A stretch of 64,000 bases of DNA. Origin: Taxillus chinensis. Taxonomy: Eukaryota; Streptophyta; Magnoliopsida; Santalales; Loranthaceae. Position 1 is the stretch's first letter, and every line of letters starts with the position of its first letter. The DNA lies in the NCBI GenBank assembly GCA_023512835.1, contig CM042085.1, positions 47,850,189 through 47,914,188 on the forward strand, in the 5' to 3' direction. Below are positions 31,831 to 43,040 of this stretch, in pieces. The position numbers and the translations under genes are program-made. Under the pieces are notes generated by a model. It did no database searches. It saw nothing but the letters and a program-made list of their open reading frames with translations, and was not told the origin of the DNA.

Positions 31831-32205
31831 CTCGAAGAACCGAAGGTCGTAGGGTCGAAGAGTCGAAGTTCGTAGAAGTGAAACTGTCATAGGACGTATT
31901 GGCAAGAGACTCGTAGACTCGTAGAGTCTGGAGACTCAAGGCGAAACAGTGACAGAACATTGCGACTCGTAGATCCAGGGTCGAAAGTCGTAGAGTCACA
32001 GTACGGAAAAGAGAGTGTTACTGTAAGTGTCAATAAGCTTGGAGACTCGTAGAGTCGAAGAAGTGTTAAGAACAATAACCAAATCTAAATGACTCGTAGA
32101 CTCGTAAAGTCCCCATAAATACTTAAGTCAATTAACAGAACTTTAATTATCACTAGACTCGAAGACTTGTAGAGTCGTAGCGTCGAAACCTTCGAACACC
32201 GATAA
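31830..32205. repeat. TCGTAG/TCGAAG array, left part
   Basis: Degenerate short units around GACTCGTAGAGTCGAAG, repeated roughly twenty times with variable spacing, following the K-type LTR. It breaks off at 32205 against the D-family element and resumes at 36346 in the same style. No coding potential. Confidence 0.75.
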
Positions 32206-34380
32206 GAAGGGGGGGGTGTTTTGGGGGTGGGGGGGGTGTGTTTTTTTTTTTTTTTTTTTGTTTTTAAAGACAATTAGACTTTGCCGGGCCTCTGGGCTTG
32301 GCCGCCTTGTTTGGGTCCCCTCTTGCGTTGCTGGCCCAGGCTCGGCTCCTGCCCCGGGTGGCCCCCCTGCGGCGGGGCCTCCTGGCTCTTGGCGTCGGGG
32401 CGGGGCCCTGCTGGGGTGGCCGGTGCCGTGTTTTCTCCTGTTTTTGCTTGGTTCGAGGTTCCTGCAAATGCTGTTTCTCCAATCTTCCTCCTTGTGCTAG
32501 CCCAACGGCCACTGTCCTTTAGGGTGTGGTTTAAAAAGCACCGGGGTTTTGGGGGGTCGCTCGGCCTGGCCCTCCGGGGCCCCCCTTGCCGGCCGTGGTG
32601 GGTGTGTTGGGAAAAGGGGGGGCTGGGTCGGTCGCCCACGTCTGATCCTCCATAGCTCAAGGTCTCAGGAAGTATAATGAAGCAATCGGAGAGTCCGTTA
32701 GATTGCGTTTCCATGCTCTAATGTGAGATTGCCCCTGGCGACTGAGACAAAAGCGCCAAGTCCATTTGTTGGCGCACCCTTAGAGCAGTTCCTCACCGGT
32801 TGGTGCGTCTTTTCTTTTTCCATGGTTTTCCTCCAAAACCTGTGGACCTTGGTTTGTGGTGTTGATAGTAGGGCCTTTTTACTAAAGAGATGTGCTGTTG
32901 CTGGTGGGTCTCCTTTTGTGTGGGGTGGGACTTGCGTGTAAGGAAAACAGAAAGTAGCGGTCTTGGCTGGGCTTGGGTGGGGGGCTGGGGGGTCGTGCTG
33001 TGGGGTTCCTTGTGTGGGTGGCTGGTCTTTAAGCTGGCGGTTTTGGGCTTAAAGAAAGGGTTACAAAATTGTGGTAAATTAGGGTTCACTATGGCTAGTT
33101 CTGGCTGGTGGTTCGCTCTTATTAAGGGTGCTTTTGCTTCACGGCTTGTCCTAGTTCGCCTTCTGTGTGGGGGGGCTGGGTCCCGTGGTCGCGTCTTGGT
33201 CGGTCTCGGGGTGTGGGGTGCCCCGGGCGTGTGGGGTGGCCCTTCCGGGGGGCTTGTTGGGTGTGGTGGGTCCCCTTTTTTCTTTTTTTTTTCTTTTCCT
33301 TTCTTTTCACCATGTCTCTTCCTCCCATCTTTTGGCTCGTCCACCTTGGCTCACCCGGGTTTTTTTAGATCACCGCGGCCTGTTGTGTTGAGCTGTGTGT
33401 TCTTTCCCTGGCTTTCCTGCCTAACCTCTGTTTTGTTGCTTTCTCCGAGACGGTTTCACGACGGCCGGCACACCCCCTTCCCTTGCTGTTTTCCCTTGTC
33501 AGCTGTCCTTCGTGCGTTGGCGGTGTCCATCCCGCTGCCTCTCTTTTGCTGTTGGTGTTTTGTTTTTCCTTGTAAATTTGTGGTTGGTGGATCTTTTTTT
33601 TTTTTGAGGCGATGGCGCCTTCCGGGTGTGTCTCCGTGAAGCTGCTCCTCCCGGCTCTGTTTCCCTGTCTTGGTTCCCGTAGTCCTCAACGTCACATCTG
33701 TCGTTTTTTTTTGTTTCTGTAGCGCTTTTGCTTTTCAATTTCTCAGACCTCTTCGTCCCTTTCAGCTGTCTCCCTCCACCTCGCTCCGTCAAAGCCCCAT
33801 TTGACCTCAAGTGGTTACATTTTTTTTTCAACTTCTTAATCAAACAACCATCTTTTCATTTTCCAAGTTTTAAGGTTTAGGGTGGGGTCCACCCTTTAAC
33901 AAAGCACACGACACTTTCTTTTTTCACACTTTTTCCAAACACTTCTCGACTCCTTTCTAGTTTCTCCATCCCTTTTCGGGTTGGAAAAGATCTAAAGGGT
34001 GGTTGCCGAAGGGTAGGGGAGCTGTTCGACTAGGCCTTAACATTTGCCTGTCAACTTTCCAAGGATCTACTGGGTTTGTTTGTCGTTCATCTGACCTAGG
34101 TTACCACCCGGGTTCTCTAACGACTTTTGTGGTTGACCTCTCCGGTGTTCTTTCCCATGCTTGGAGGTCTTTGGACCACCCTTTAAACTTTTGTCACTAA
34201 GGGTTTACCTTTCTACTACTGAGGCTTTAGTTCCATAAAACTTCAAGGTTAACAAGGTAACCACGTTCAAAATGGTTTCTCCCCTCAATCTGTTACCAAG
34301 AGAGTTAAAAGACTAATCTTCTTCGACTAATGGTAAGACTAAACTCTTACATAATTTCCATAAAACAAGTAAAGGGAAGA
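32206..34380 (-). other. Strand-skewed, homopolymer-rich part of TE-D1
   Basis: The plus strand is strongly G/T-rich (GGGGGGG and long T runs at 32210-32265; C/A-rich on the minus strand) to about 33720, then becomes ordinary. Minus-strand frames at 32274-32714 and 32793-33344 are Pro/Lys/Arg-rich (GDPPHPTSPPEGPPHTPGAP) without a recognisable domain. The plus-strand frame at 32890-33639 is the complement of the same skew. I do not accept any as a gene. Confidence 0.4.
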
Positions 34381-34485
34381 GAAAGGTAAAGAAAGAAACC
34401 CTTATCCGGTTTGTACCTTAAAAAAATATCAAAGCACTTTAGCTAATGCTTGAAAAGTTCAATATCACACTTCTCCTTTTTTTTT

Positions 34486-34767
34486 TCATCTTTCTTTTTT
34501 ATAGGCCGCTGTGGGGTTGTTTTGGGTCCCACTTTTGGTCCATTCTTTTGTCCCGCTCGTGCCTGGGTTGTCTCTAGGTTTGCCTGAGGTTTTGTAAGTT
34601 TCTTTGTTTGGGTGACGGAAAGGGCGTGCTTTTTTCCTCGGTCTTCCTCTTACCATGAGGGTAGCGTAAAGGGAAGTCAGAGGGATAAGGTGGGGTAGTG
34701 TGAGGTTGAGCTTACAATTGGGGTGCAGAGAAAAGGGCGTTGTCGGGTCTTTTGGGTCGTTCCTCAT
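34486..34767 (-). CDS. Small ORF of the D family (TE-D1 copy), unknown function
   Basis: 93 residues, basic and Pro/Thr/Lys-rich (MRNDPKDPTTPFSLHPNCKL, RGRPRKKARPFRHPNKETYK). The corresponding frame in TE-D2 is 63508-63819. On the minus strand it follows a T-rich TTTTAAG acceptor-like site near 34790. It is not recognised as gag or any known domain. Confidence 0.35.
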   Translation of the reverse strand: MRNDPKDPTTPFSLHPNCKLNLTLPHLIPLTSLYATLMVRGRPRKKARPFRHPNKETYKTSGKPRDNPGTSGTKEWTKSGTQNNPTAAYKKER

Positions 34768-36345
34768 CTTCGTTCTAGACTTAAAATAAAATAAAACATA
34801 AGTTATTTCTCATCTTTTCACTGATTATAGTGCAACGTTGATAAAATACTATAATTTAAAATAATTACAGTTGTTTGAGGTGGCAAGGCCAACCATGTTG
34901 TTTACGAGGTGGCAACTAATCATATAAATAACATTGTAAGGTGGTAAAACCAACCTGAATATAGTATTATGAGGGTAAAACCAACCATATAGTCTACTAA
35001 TAAATAAGAAGCGTAAAAATTTCAAAAATCTTAAGTTTACCTTTGTAGACTTGCGCTTGGAAGTACCAAAAGCAAAAGAGGTTTGGTAAGTTTGGGTGTA
35101 AGGGGTTAAGGGGGTTTTGAGAGGGTTTGTGGTGTGGCTTGGGGTTTGTGTAAGAGGAGAGGCAAGCCTCTTTTAGGCAGGTGGTGGTAGGGTGTAGGTG
35201 AAAGTGTGTTGTTTGCTTTGGCTCAAATTAAATTTGTAAAATTAAAATACTTTTTTTTTCCTTTCCTCTCTACGTGGGTTCTTCTCCTACCATTTAAAAA
35301 TGTTTTAAGCTTTTCACCTAGAAGGTTCCTTTGGCTCGTCCACTTGGTGTCTCCTCTAATTCAATTATAACGTTTTTTTTTGTAGTTTTTGACAAATGGC
35401 CAATTGTTTGCTTCTAACTCAAATTCTACAAATGGGTATCAATTTTTAATTTTTGAATTGTATAACAAAAGTTTTGAATTTTAAAGTCATCTAAAATGTT
35501 TACCCGTCTACAAACCTATGTGTAGTATTTTTTTGGTTGTTGGCTTCTTTTCTGTTTTCGTTTTAGCTAAGTCATAAATGAACAAATGGGTTTGGTTTTT
35601 GTCTTGGTCTTACTCAAGTTTGTTTTTGATGGGACCTCCAGATCGCCTCTTAAATTTTTGGGCCTCCTTGTTTTTACTTTTGGTAAAGTTAAGGCTTGTA
35701 ACACTACCTACCCATAGTATTTGGTTTACTAAATGACTAATATTAGCTCTAAAATTTTTTGACATATAAGAAATTATTTTATTATTAATTTTTTTAACAT
35801 ATTTAATATTTATGCGGTAAAATATTATTTGCATAATCAATAAACAATAAAGTAAGATAACTTATAACATAAAATTTATATCCTAAACATAAACATTAAT
35901 ATCTTTCTTGGCCTCGTAAATTTCTTGATTTTTAGCGTGTGCGTAAGCGTGTGTTCGTGAGCGCTAACCCTTCGGTCTTGTGTGGTGTCGTACGAACCTC
36001 AAACTTCTCCCGTTCTCGTTGCTTATTTGCAGCCTTGGACCGCTTTAGCTCTTTAGCAAAGCTAGCTTGTACGTCGTTTGCTGCCGTCTTCTTGGACCTT
36101 TCTCGGTGGCGTTGAGACTTGTGCCTAACTCTTTTTTTTCTTCTTCTTCTTCTTTCTTTAAATGCTCACACCTTTTTGGGTCCAAACGGATCTTTCTCGG
36201 CTCTTTCCTGCTTTTGTGCTTTTGGGTGCTTTTTTTTCGTGTAATATCTAAAATATCCTTTCTAACTTTGTTAACAATAACATTATTATTTTTTTTATTT
36301 TCTCTTTAAGAAGAACTTAAATGCTAAAATTTTGCGGGTCTTACA

Positions 36346-36990
36346 TGTAGACTCGTAGATTGAAAGTCGTAGAGGCGAAGCCGTCGAACACGATTAAGAA
36401 AACTGTAGACTCGTAGGTTGAAGGTCGAAGAGTCGATGCTATAAAGACTGGCAAACAAATGAAACTGTAACTCAAGGGTCGTAGAGTCGTAGACTCGTAG
36501 ACTCAAGGGACACAGTCACTATAGAGAAATTGCCACACTTCCAGACTCGGAGATCGATGGCAGAGAGTTGTAGCTAAAGGGTCGTAGCTATATAGGAACT
36601 CAGTTTATGAGCCTCTGTGAAAGACTAAGGAAAAAAAGTGAAGTTGAAGACTCGTAGAGTCGAAGATTTTCAGACCACTTAGTCAAATATAGTAAACTGA
36701 GAGACCCGAAGGTCGTAGACCCGCAGAACTAGATTCGTAGACTCGTAGCTACAATAACAGGCAGATTAGCTGAACTCGAAGAAGTCACTCTAAGCGTTAT
36801 TCGAAGAGTCACAGACTCGTAGAGTCGTAGACACGCAGAGTCGTAGACTTTAGTGAACAGAGTGACATAAAAGGCTAATCCAACCTGACCTCTAGCCTCG
36901 AAGACTCGAAGATGTGAGTCGTAGACTCGCAGAAACACCATAAAGCCTAAAGCAAAACTTCGTAACTTTCTACAGGTGCTAACTGAAATC
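36346..36990. repeat. TCGTAG/TCGAAG array, right part
   Basis: Continuation of the array broken at 32205: units such as GACTCGTAGAGTCGTAGAC, ACTCGAAGATG and AAGGTCGTAG. Together both parts span about 1 kb. The array ends near 36990 in CACCGAACCTACGAGGC. Confidence 0.75.
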
Positions 36991-37273
36991 TTCGAGTCAC
37001 CGAACCTACGAGGCATCTACCTCCGAGGCAAACTTACAACCCTAAACACAACCACTTAGCGATATTGTCAGCTAGGGTTTGTACAGCAATTCTCAGGCCG
37101 TCCTGAGCAGTTGAGCGCATTAATGACACATTAATTGCGGCCAACTACCATCCACGGATGAACGGCCAAGATCGACTGCATGCCAAATACGCAGTATGGG
37201 CATCTGATCTGCAAATCAAAGCAGATCAACCCATCCCCTGACATTCCGCATTTTTAGTGGCGGGAAGTCAGTC
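36991..37273. other. Unassigned stretch before TE-F
   Basis: 283 bp with no gene or repeat that I recognise. It ends GGGAAGTCAGTC, the 5' flank of TE-F. The target duplication partner is lost in the second gap. Confidence 0.4.
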
Positions 37274-37863
37274 TGTTGGGATGGACATCATGGCGCACGA
37301 GCACTTTAATCTTAAAATAATATCTCTCACGCACTTAACGACAAAATCAAGAGTTTAACCTCTCTCTCAAAAGAAGGAAACACACAGAACACAAGATATT
37401 GGTTCTGACGGACTAAGAGAAAAATAATCCTTTGCAGAACTAACGAAGAGAGTTCCAACACTAGAGAGAGTGACCCTGAGAGAAATTGAAAAAGTGTTGT
37501 ACGCCGTGTGAGTCAAGAACAAGAGCAATCTGTTTGAGTATTCACGAATCTCTTGTTCATCAAAGATCTAGCACTTTCATTAAGTCCTGATCTCAGTGTT
37601 GTTAGTTCTCCACACTCGGATCTATCATAAACCATCTCTTTCACAACTGAGATCTGTTGAGAAAAGAGCATTTACTCTTATCTCAGTTTTGTCTGATAGT
37701 TCATTATCACTCACCTTATCCTTACAAAACTTCTGTCAACTTCTCCATAAATACTTCCATCATTGTCATCTGTAAGAGGAATCCGAAAAACCAGTTAATA
37801 GTCTAGCTTCCGCGCACGAAGAAAGTCTATTCACCCCCCTCTAGACTCACTTTGGGACCTACA
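37274..37863 (+). repeat. TE-F 5' LTR
   Basis: 590 bp, TGTTGGGATGG...GGGACCTACA. The end block TATTCACCCCCCTCTAG is shared with the LTR ending at 28629. Short for a SIRE LTR, so it may be internally deleted. No minisatellite is present. Confidence 0.88.
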
Positions 37864-37865
37864 AT

Positions 37866-37877
37866 TGGTATCAGAGC
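37866..37877 (+). promoter_or_regulatory. TE-F primer-binding site (initiator Met tRNA)
   Basis: TGGTATCAGAGC two bases after the LTR end. Confidence 0.93.
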
Positions 37878-37904
37878 TGTTCTACAACTCCGTAGAGATC
37901 CCTA

Positions 37905-38850
37905 ATGGCCGACATGGATTCTAGCAGTGCAGCTCTAGCTCCCAAGCAAGCTCCAGTTCCTGTTGAGGAACTTGAAGGCAGTCGTGTTCCAGAGGAAGGA
38001 GCGACTGGAGACCAGGAGCTGGAAGAACCGAGTACCAGCAGCAATAAGAAAGAACAAGAAGACTTCTATGATGTTTTGCCTGGCTCATCCTCCCAAGTAC
38101 CTATGTGCACACCCGCGCATTTTTCCAAATGGAAAGCGAGAATAAGAGCACACCTAGACATGCTCGACACCTATCTCTGGGAAACAATAAAGAACGGACC
38201 GTTCACCCCAAAGAGTATGCAGAGAGGTCGGCTAATGACGAAAGACCCAGATAGTTGGTCTAAGGTGGAGCAGAGGAAAGTAAAGTTCGGCTTCAAGGCA
38301 AAAGCCATACTTTTCTCTCCACTCGATGATGACATGTTCATTGATGTGCAGGATCTTGAGACTGCTAAAGAGGTATGGAACAAGCTCTGTCTCATCTATG
38401 AAGGAGATGAGCAAATATAGGACAACAAGATCTCTATGCTCAAACAAGAGTATGAAGCCTTCAAATGTGAACTGAAGGAGTCATTGGACAATATCTATAA
38501 ACGGTTCACAGGTCTGATTCAACGGATGAAGACTTACAACGTTGAGATCTCTCAGAAGGACAAAAATGAAAAGTTTCTGAGATCTCTACCCTTGAGACTG
38601 CTGATAAAGACATCAGCCATCCGTCAGCTGAAGGAATGGAAGACTTGTGCCTTGGAAGCATTATATGGGGACCTCAAGACGTTTAAAATGCAAAAAGAAG
38701 AGCTTAAGGCATTTGAGAACCCTTCCAAGAAAAAGGAGAAGTCTATTGCATTTAGGGTCAGCTTGAACCACGGGAACCATCTTCAGAAGAGGAAGAAGAT
38801 GAAGCTGATGAACTTGGCTCAGATAGTGCCTCAGATGAAGAAGTGGCATT
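37905..38850 (+). pseudogene. TE-F gag, N-terminal and central part
   Basis: ATG at 37905 (MADMDSSSAALAPKQAPVPV). An acidic N-terminus is followed by the Copia gag core (FSKWKARIRAHLDMLDTYLW, FIDVQDLETAKEVWNKLCLI). One in-frame TAG (38418) lies before DNKISMLKQEYEAFKC, and RFTGLIQRMKTYNVEISQKD and KFLRSLP continue the gag domain. A frameshift near 38757 precedes the acidic SSEEEEDEADELGSDSASDE segment. Gag would build the particle. Confidence 0.87.
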
Positions 38851-40507
38851 TCTGATCAAGAAACTGCTGAAGAGAAGGGGGAACTACAGAAGGAAATCAA
38901 GGCAATCTTCCTCATCTTTCTCTCAGGGAAAAGATAAGGACAAGTTTCAATGCTATCACTGCAACAAGCTCGGCCACTTCGCTGCTGACTGTTATAAGCT
39001 GAAGAGGGAGAAAAAGGAGGAAGCTGAACAGAAGAAGAAGACCAAAGGCTCCTCAAGCAGAAAGGATGACAAGAGGAAGAAGGCTCTTGTCACCAACAAG
39101 TTTAACAGTGAAACTGAGGAGGAAGAGGAATCTTCTGACGATGAGAAGAAAAAGAAAGGTCTAATCTGCTTCATGGCTGACCATTCTCCTCCCCTCAAGG
39201 TAAGAACTTATGAATAGCTCTACATTGAATATGAAGATACCTATAGAGCTCTTAAATAAATAGAGGAACAATTTCTTCCTATGAAAGCTGACAAAGAAAG
39301 ATACTATTCTGAACTGGAACGACTTTCATGTGAATACAGAGACTCTATAGATGATTATGAAAGAACAGAGAGAAGATTAAGAGCTGAAGTGAGTGAGATG
39401 AGAAGCACACACGATGATCTTTTGGACAAAGCTAGTCAACTAAAAATGCCTAATAAAGACATCGATAGGCTTGAAAAGGAACTAGCTGAAACCAAAACAG
39501 AACTGCAAAAAGAAAGACAAATTAGTAAAAAGTGGCAAGACTCTGCTGAGATTGCAGCCCACTTTAGGACTACTCCAGATGTCAAAGGTCTAGCCTTAGG
39601 TCTAGGTTTCTCTGAAGACCAAATAGCCAAGGCCCAGACCTACCCTATACAGACCAAGTGTCTTGCTGGCTTTGTTCCTGCTGGCAGTGTGCTCGTTGAT
39701 TGTGGAAAGGAGGTATCAATGGCTGTTGCTAGTTCACCCAAACCAGTAACACCCGAACTCAAAGATCTGGGTACTATTGTATCTTAGGACAGTGATGCAA
39801 TAGTTACTAAGAAAGAACTGAACGCTGAACCCTTAGTCAACCTATCCTCTACATCCCAATGCAAGGGTAAGGGTGTAGTTATCTCAGAGACAAAACCAAG
39901 TAGACACACTACTACATTTGAGACTGGTTCATCCAGCAAGGCTGCTGCCTTCCAGCCTAAGTTTATGACTGATGGAAGAGTTAAGAACGGTCTAGGATAT
40001 GTGAGAAAACCTAGGAAACCTCTTAACACTCCAGCAAAACCCTTGAGACAGAGTGTTCAACCTAAACCTGTCACATGCCCCATCTGCTGTGAAGTTGGAC
40101 ACCTCTCCTATCAGTGCAGATTCTACCCTGAGTATCTTAGGAAGGAGATTGCCACATAAATCAGGGTAAATCTTAAACAGCTTAATTTCACTAAAAATCT
40201 ACAGTGCAACAGCAACTTTGATAGGAAGAAACATACCAGGCACACACAGGCTACCCATTCAAAAGACTTAAAGACCAAGCCTGTGAAGAAAACGGATAAA
40301 CCTGTGCCTACTAAAGCTGCCAAAGATAACAATAAGGAAGGAAAACATGCCGAAGCTCTAAAGATTAACCCTGCTAATAAATCTAATGAAGGATCACCAA
40401 GATTAGCATGGAAAGTTAAATCTGTCCCTTCTTATTGGAAACCTAAATTGTCAACAGCAGCTTTCACTTACCCAAAGCCCAATCTTAATTGGGCCCCCAA
40501 GACTTAG
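38758..40507 (+). pseudogene. TE-F gag C-terminus: zinc knuckles and coiled coil
   Basis: One frame continues to the protease with only in-frame stops (39215, 39257, 39785, 40157, 40505). It holds knuckle 1 (CYHCNKLGHFAADC, about 38950-38990), a lysine-rich stretch, a coiled coil at 39281-39540 (YYSELERLSCEYRDSIDDYE, DRLEKELAETKTELQKERQI), and knuckle 2 (CPICCEVGHLSYQC, about 40077-40118). Two knuckles split by a coiled coil fit a SIRE-type long gag. Confidence 0.82.
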
Positions 40508-40930
40508 TTGCTCATTGTGCAGGAACAGGTACCTGAAGCTAAAAGCAGCCACCGGAAACAAATAATCAATTCCAGCCAGTGGTATCTTGATAATGCATGT
40601 TCTGTGGACATGACAGATAATGCCTCTCTATTGAGTGAGGTAAGGGAGGTTGCAGCTTCATCTGTCACTTTCGGGGACAATAAAAAGGGTAAGATTGTTG
40701 GTAAGGGTACTCTCTCTAATGGTTCTGTGTCCATTCAGAATGTATCTGTTGTTCAAGGTCTTAAACATAACCTGTTGAGCATAAGTCAATTGTGTGACAA
40801 GGGTTATGAAGTTTTGTTCACTAAACACACCTACACAGTTATGGATCCTGTCTCCAAAGAAGTGAAGCTAAATGGACATAGACAAGGCAATGTCTACAAG
40901 TTGGTCTTTGGTAATGCTCAATCTGATTAA
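40508..40930 (+). pseudogene. TE-F aspartic protease
   Basis: 140-residue open segment. The active-site region reads WYLDNACSVDMT where Copia proteases have DSG-type triplets, so the Ser and Gly after the catalytic Asp (D28) are replaced by Asn and Ala; activity is doubtful. VTFGDNKKGKIVGKGTLSNG and GLKHNLLSISQLCDKGYEVL follow as in SIRE elements. It ends in TAA at 40928, then continues in frame. Confidence 0.85.
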
Positions 40931-40972
40931 CCAATTTGCTTTCTGTCCAAAGCTTCACCTGACATTAGTTGG

Positions 40973-42352
40973 TTGTGGCACAAGAGATTTGGTCATTTAA
41001 ACTTTAAGACTATGTCTAAACTAGCATCTCTGGATTTGGTTGAGGGCTTACCCAAGCATGTTTATGAGAAAGAACACCCTTGTAGGGATTGTCAGCTGGG
41101 TAAGCAGGTTAAACATTCCTTTAAGAGTGTAGATAAAACCTCAATCACACAACCACTCGAACTTCTGCACATGGACCTATGTGGACCAATAAATGTGTCT
41201 TCCTTGTCTGGTGCACGATACTTTCTTGAAGTAGTAGATGACTATACCAGATACACATGGGTCATGTTTCTCAAAAATAAAACTGAAACATTTGAGAATC
41301 TTGTTGAACTCTTCAATTGGGTCACAAATGTTAAAAGTCTCTCTGCTAAGTACATTCGTAGCGATCATGGCAAGGAATTTGAATTTTCTGATATGTTAGA
41401 GTTTTGTACTAAACATGGTATCCAGCATAATTTCTCAGCACCAAGAACTCCACAACAAAATGGAGTGGCTGAAAGAAAGAATCGTACATTAGTTGAAGCT
41501 AGAACCATGTTGACAGGAGCTCAGTTCCCAAAATCCCTATGGGCTGAAGCTGTTGCCACTGCTTATTATGTACAAAACAGAACTCTAATTAACAAACGAG
41601 CCATGAAAACACCCTATGAGTTATGGAAGGGAAGGAGACCAAACATTGGTCACCTAAGGATCTTCGGGTGTACTTGCTACATTCTGAACAATGGCAAGGA
41701 TTACTTGAACAAGTTTGATGCCAAATCAGATGATGGATATCTTGTTGGATATTCCATGACTAGCAAGGCTTATCGTGTATTTAATAGAAGAACCAAAGTT
41801 GTTGAAGAGTCTATTCATGTTTCTTTTGATGAGACTAACCATGGAATGCAGAAAGGAGACCCAAATGTAAATGAAGTGCAGGACATTGTCATTGTAGAAG
41901 ACCAAGACATAGATAATCCCACTACAACAGAAACATTGGAAGATGCACCTGAACCTGATGAACACAGAGCTGAACCAGTTGCTGAGGAACCAAGTCAAAA
42001 ATCAGCAGAAAACCATGACTCTAACAATCAACCTGTTCAGACTCTGCCACTTATACCAGCCCAAGAACCTGACATTGAGCAATTGGGCATTCATCATGAA
42101 GAAAGAGAAGACCTTCCAAAGACAAGAAGAAGGTTAAAGGACCACCCTTCTGCACTGATAATTGGAGATCCTGCTGCACGAGTCAAAACAAGGGCTGCCA
42201 CACTTCATGAAAATCTGTATATGTGTTTCCTATCACAAGTGGAGCCAAAATCAGTTGATGATGCAGTTCAGGATCACCATTGGATTGACACAATGCAAGA
42301 AGAGTTAAATCGGTTCAAAAGACAGAAAGTATGGGAGTTGGTTAACGGTTAA
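40973..42352 (+). pseudogene. TE-F integrase with start of RT
   Basis: 459-residue open segment. First the GAG-pre-integrase zinc module (WHKRFGHLNFKTMSKLASLD, CRDCQLGKQVKHSF). Then the catalytic core: Asp in LLHMDLCGP, Asp in YIRSDHGKEFEFSD, Glu in QNGVAERKNRTLVEARTML. Next is the region RIFGCTCYILNNGKDYLNKF and GYLVGYSMTSKAYRVFNRRT, an acidic spacer, and the RT N-terminus (HHWIDTMQEELNRFKRQKVW). All three catalytic residues are present. The frame ends at TAA 42350 next to a 7 bp duplication. Confidence 0.9.
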
Positions 42353-43035
42353 CAGGCCCAGATCACAGCAAGTCATTGACATGAAATGATCTTCAGAAAC
42401 AAACTTGATGCTGATGGTGTTGTCATCAGAAACAAGGCCAAACTGGTTGCAAAAGGATACAGACATGAAGAAGGAATCGACTATGATGAAACCTTTGCAC
42501 CAGTTGCTAGACTGGAGGCCATTCACATGTTCTTTGCATATGCAGCATTCAAGGACTTCAAAGTGTATCAGATGGATGTCAAGAGTGCTTTCTTGAATGG
42601 AGACCTCCAAGAAGAAGTCTATGTTGAACAACCACCCGGATTTCTAGAGCCAAACCAAGAGCACAAGGTATACAAACTGAAAAGGCTCTTTACGGACTAA
42701 AACAAGCTCCCAGAGCGTGGTATGAAACATTGTCAGCATTTCTGATCAAAAATAAGTTCAGAAAAGGCAAAATTGACCCCACACTGTTTCTCAAGGAAGG
42801 AAAAGGATCACCCTTGATAGTCCAAATTTATGTGGATGACATCATTTTCGGATCAAGGGACAAAAAGCAATGTGAAGACTTTTCCCATCTAATGAAAAGT
42901 GAATATGAAATGAGTATGATAGGAGAACTATCATTCTTCCTTGGATTAGAGGTCAAGCAGTTGGAGGATGGGATCTTTATCAGTCAAACCAAATACACAA
43001 AGGAGATTGTAAAGAAGTTTAAGATGATGATGTAA
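42353..43035 (+). pseudogene. TE-F reverse transcriptase
   Basis: From 42386: [40 protein letters not shown] and [21 protein letters not shown] one-base loss near 42680 shifts the frame. 42730-43035 carries the palm with intact catalytic YVDD (LIVQIYVDDIIFGSRDKKQC) and SMIGELSFFLGLEVKQLEDG. A second shift near 43025 leads to RNase H. At 42340-42386 a 7 bp tandem duplication and a 1 bp loss together keep the frame. Confidence 0.9.
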
Positions 43036-43040
43036 CACAC

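Larger units (their letters stand above)
32206..36345 (-). mobile_element. TE-D1: D-family LTR element, minus strand, left end unclear
   Basis: The right end is sharp: on the minus strand TGTAAGACCCGCAAAATTTT starts at 36345, the same as the start of TE-D2 at 61615. Blocks shared with TE-D2 lie at about 35740-35900 (AT-rich, ACTTTATTGTTTATTGATTATG) and about 34860-34980 (GGTGGTTTTACCACC type). Others are at 34486-34800 and at 34420-34470 (GTGTGATATTGAACTTTTCA). Left of about 34380 there is no comparison. At 32205 it meets the TCGTAG array with no recognisable LTR end or target duplication. A possible degraded primer site (minus-strand TTAGAGCATGG) is near 32706-32716. Confidence 0.6.

Noticed and set aside
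32890..33639. 249-residue plus-strand ORF, hydrophobic and Trp/Phe/Gly-rich
   Set aside because: Follows from the G/T strand skew; no domain, no signal of selection, and the minus strand is open too.
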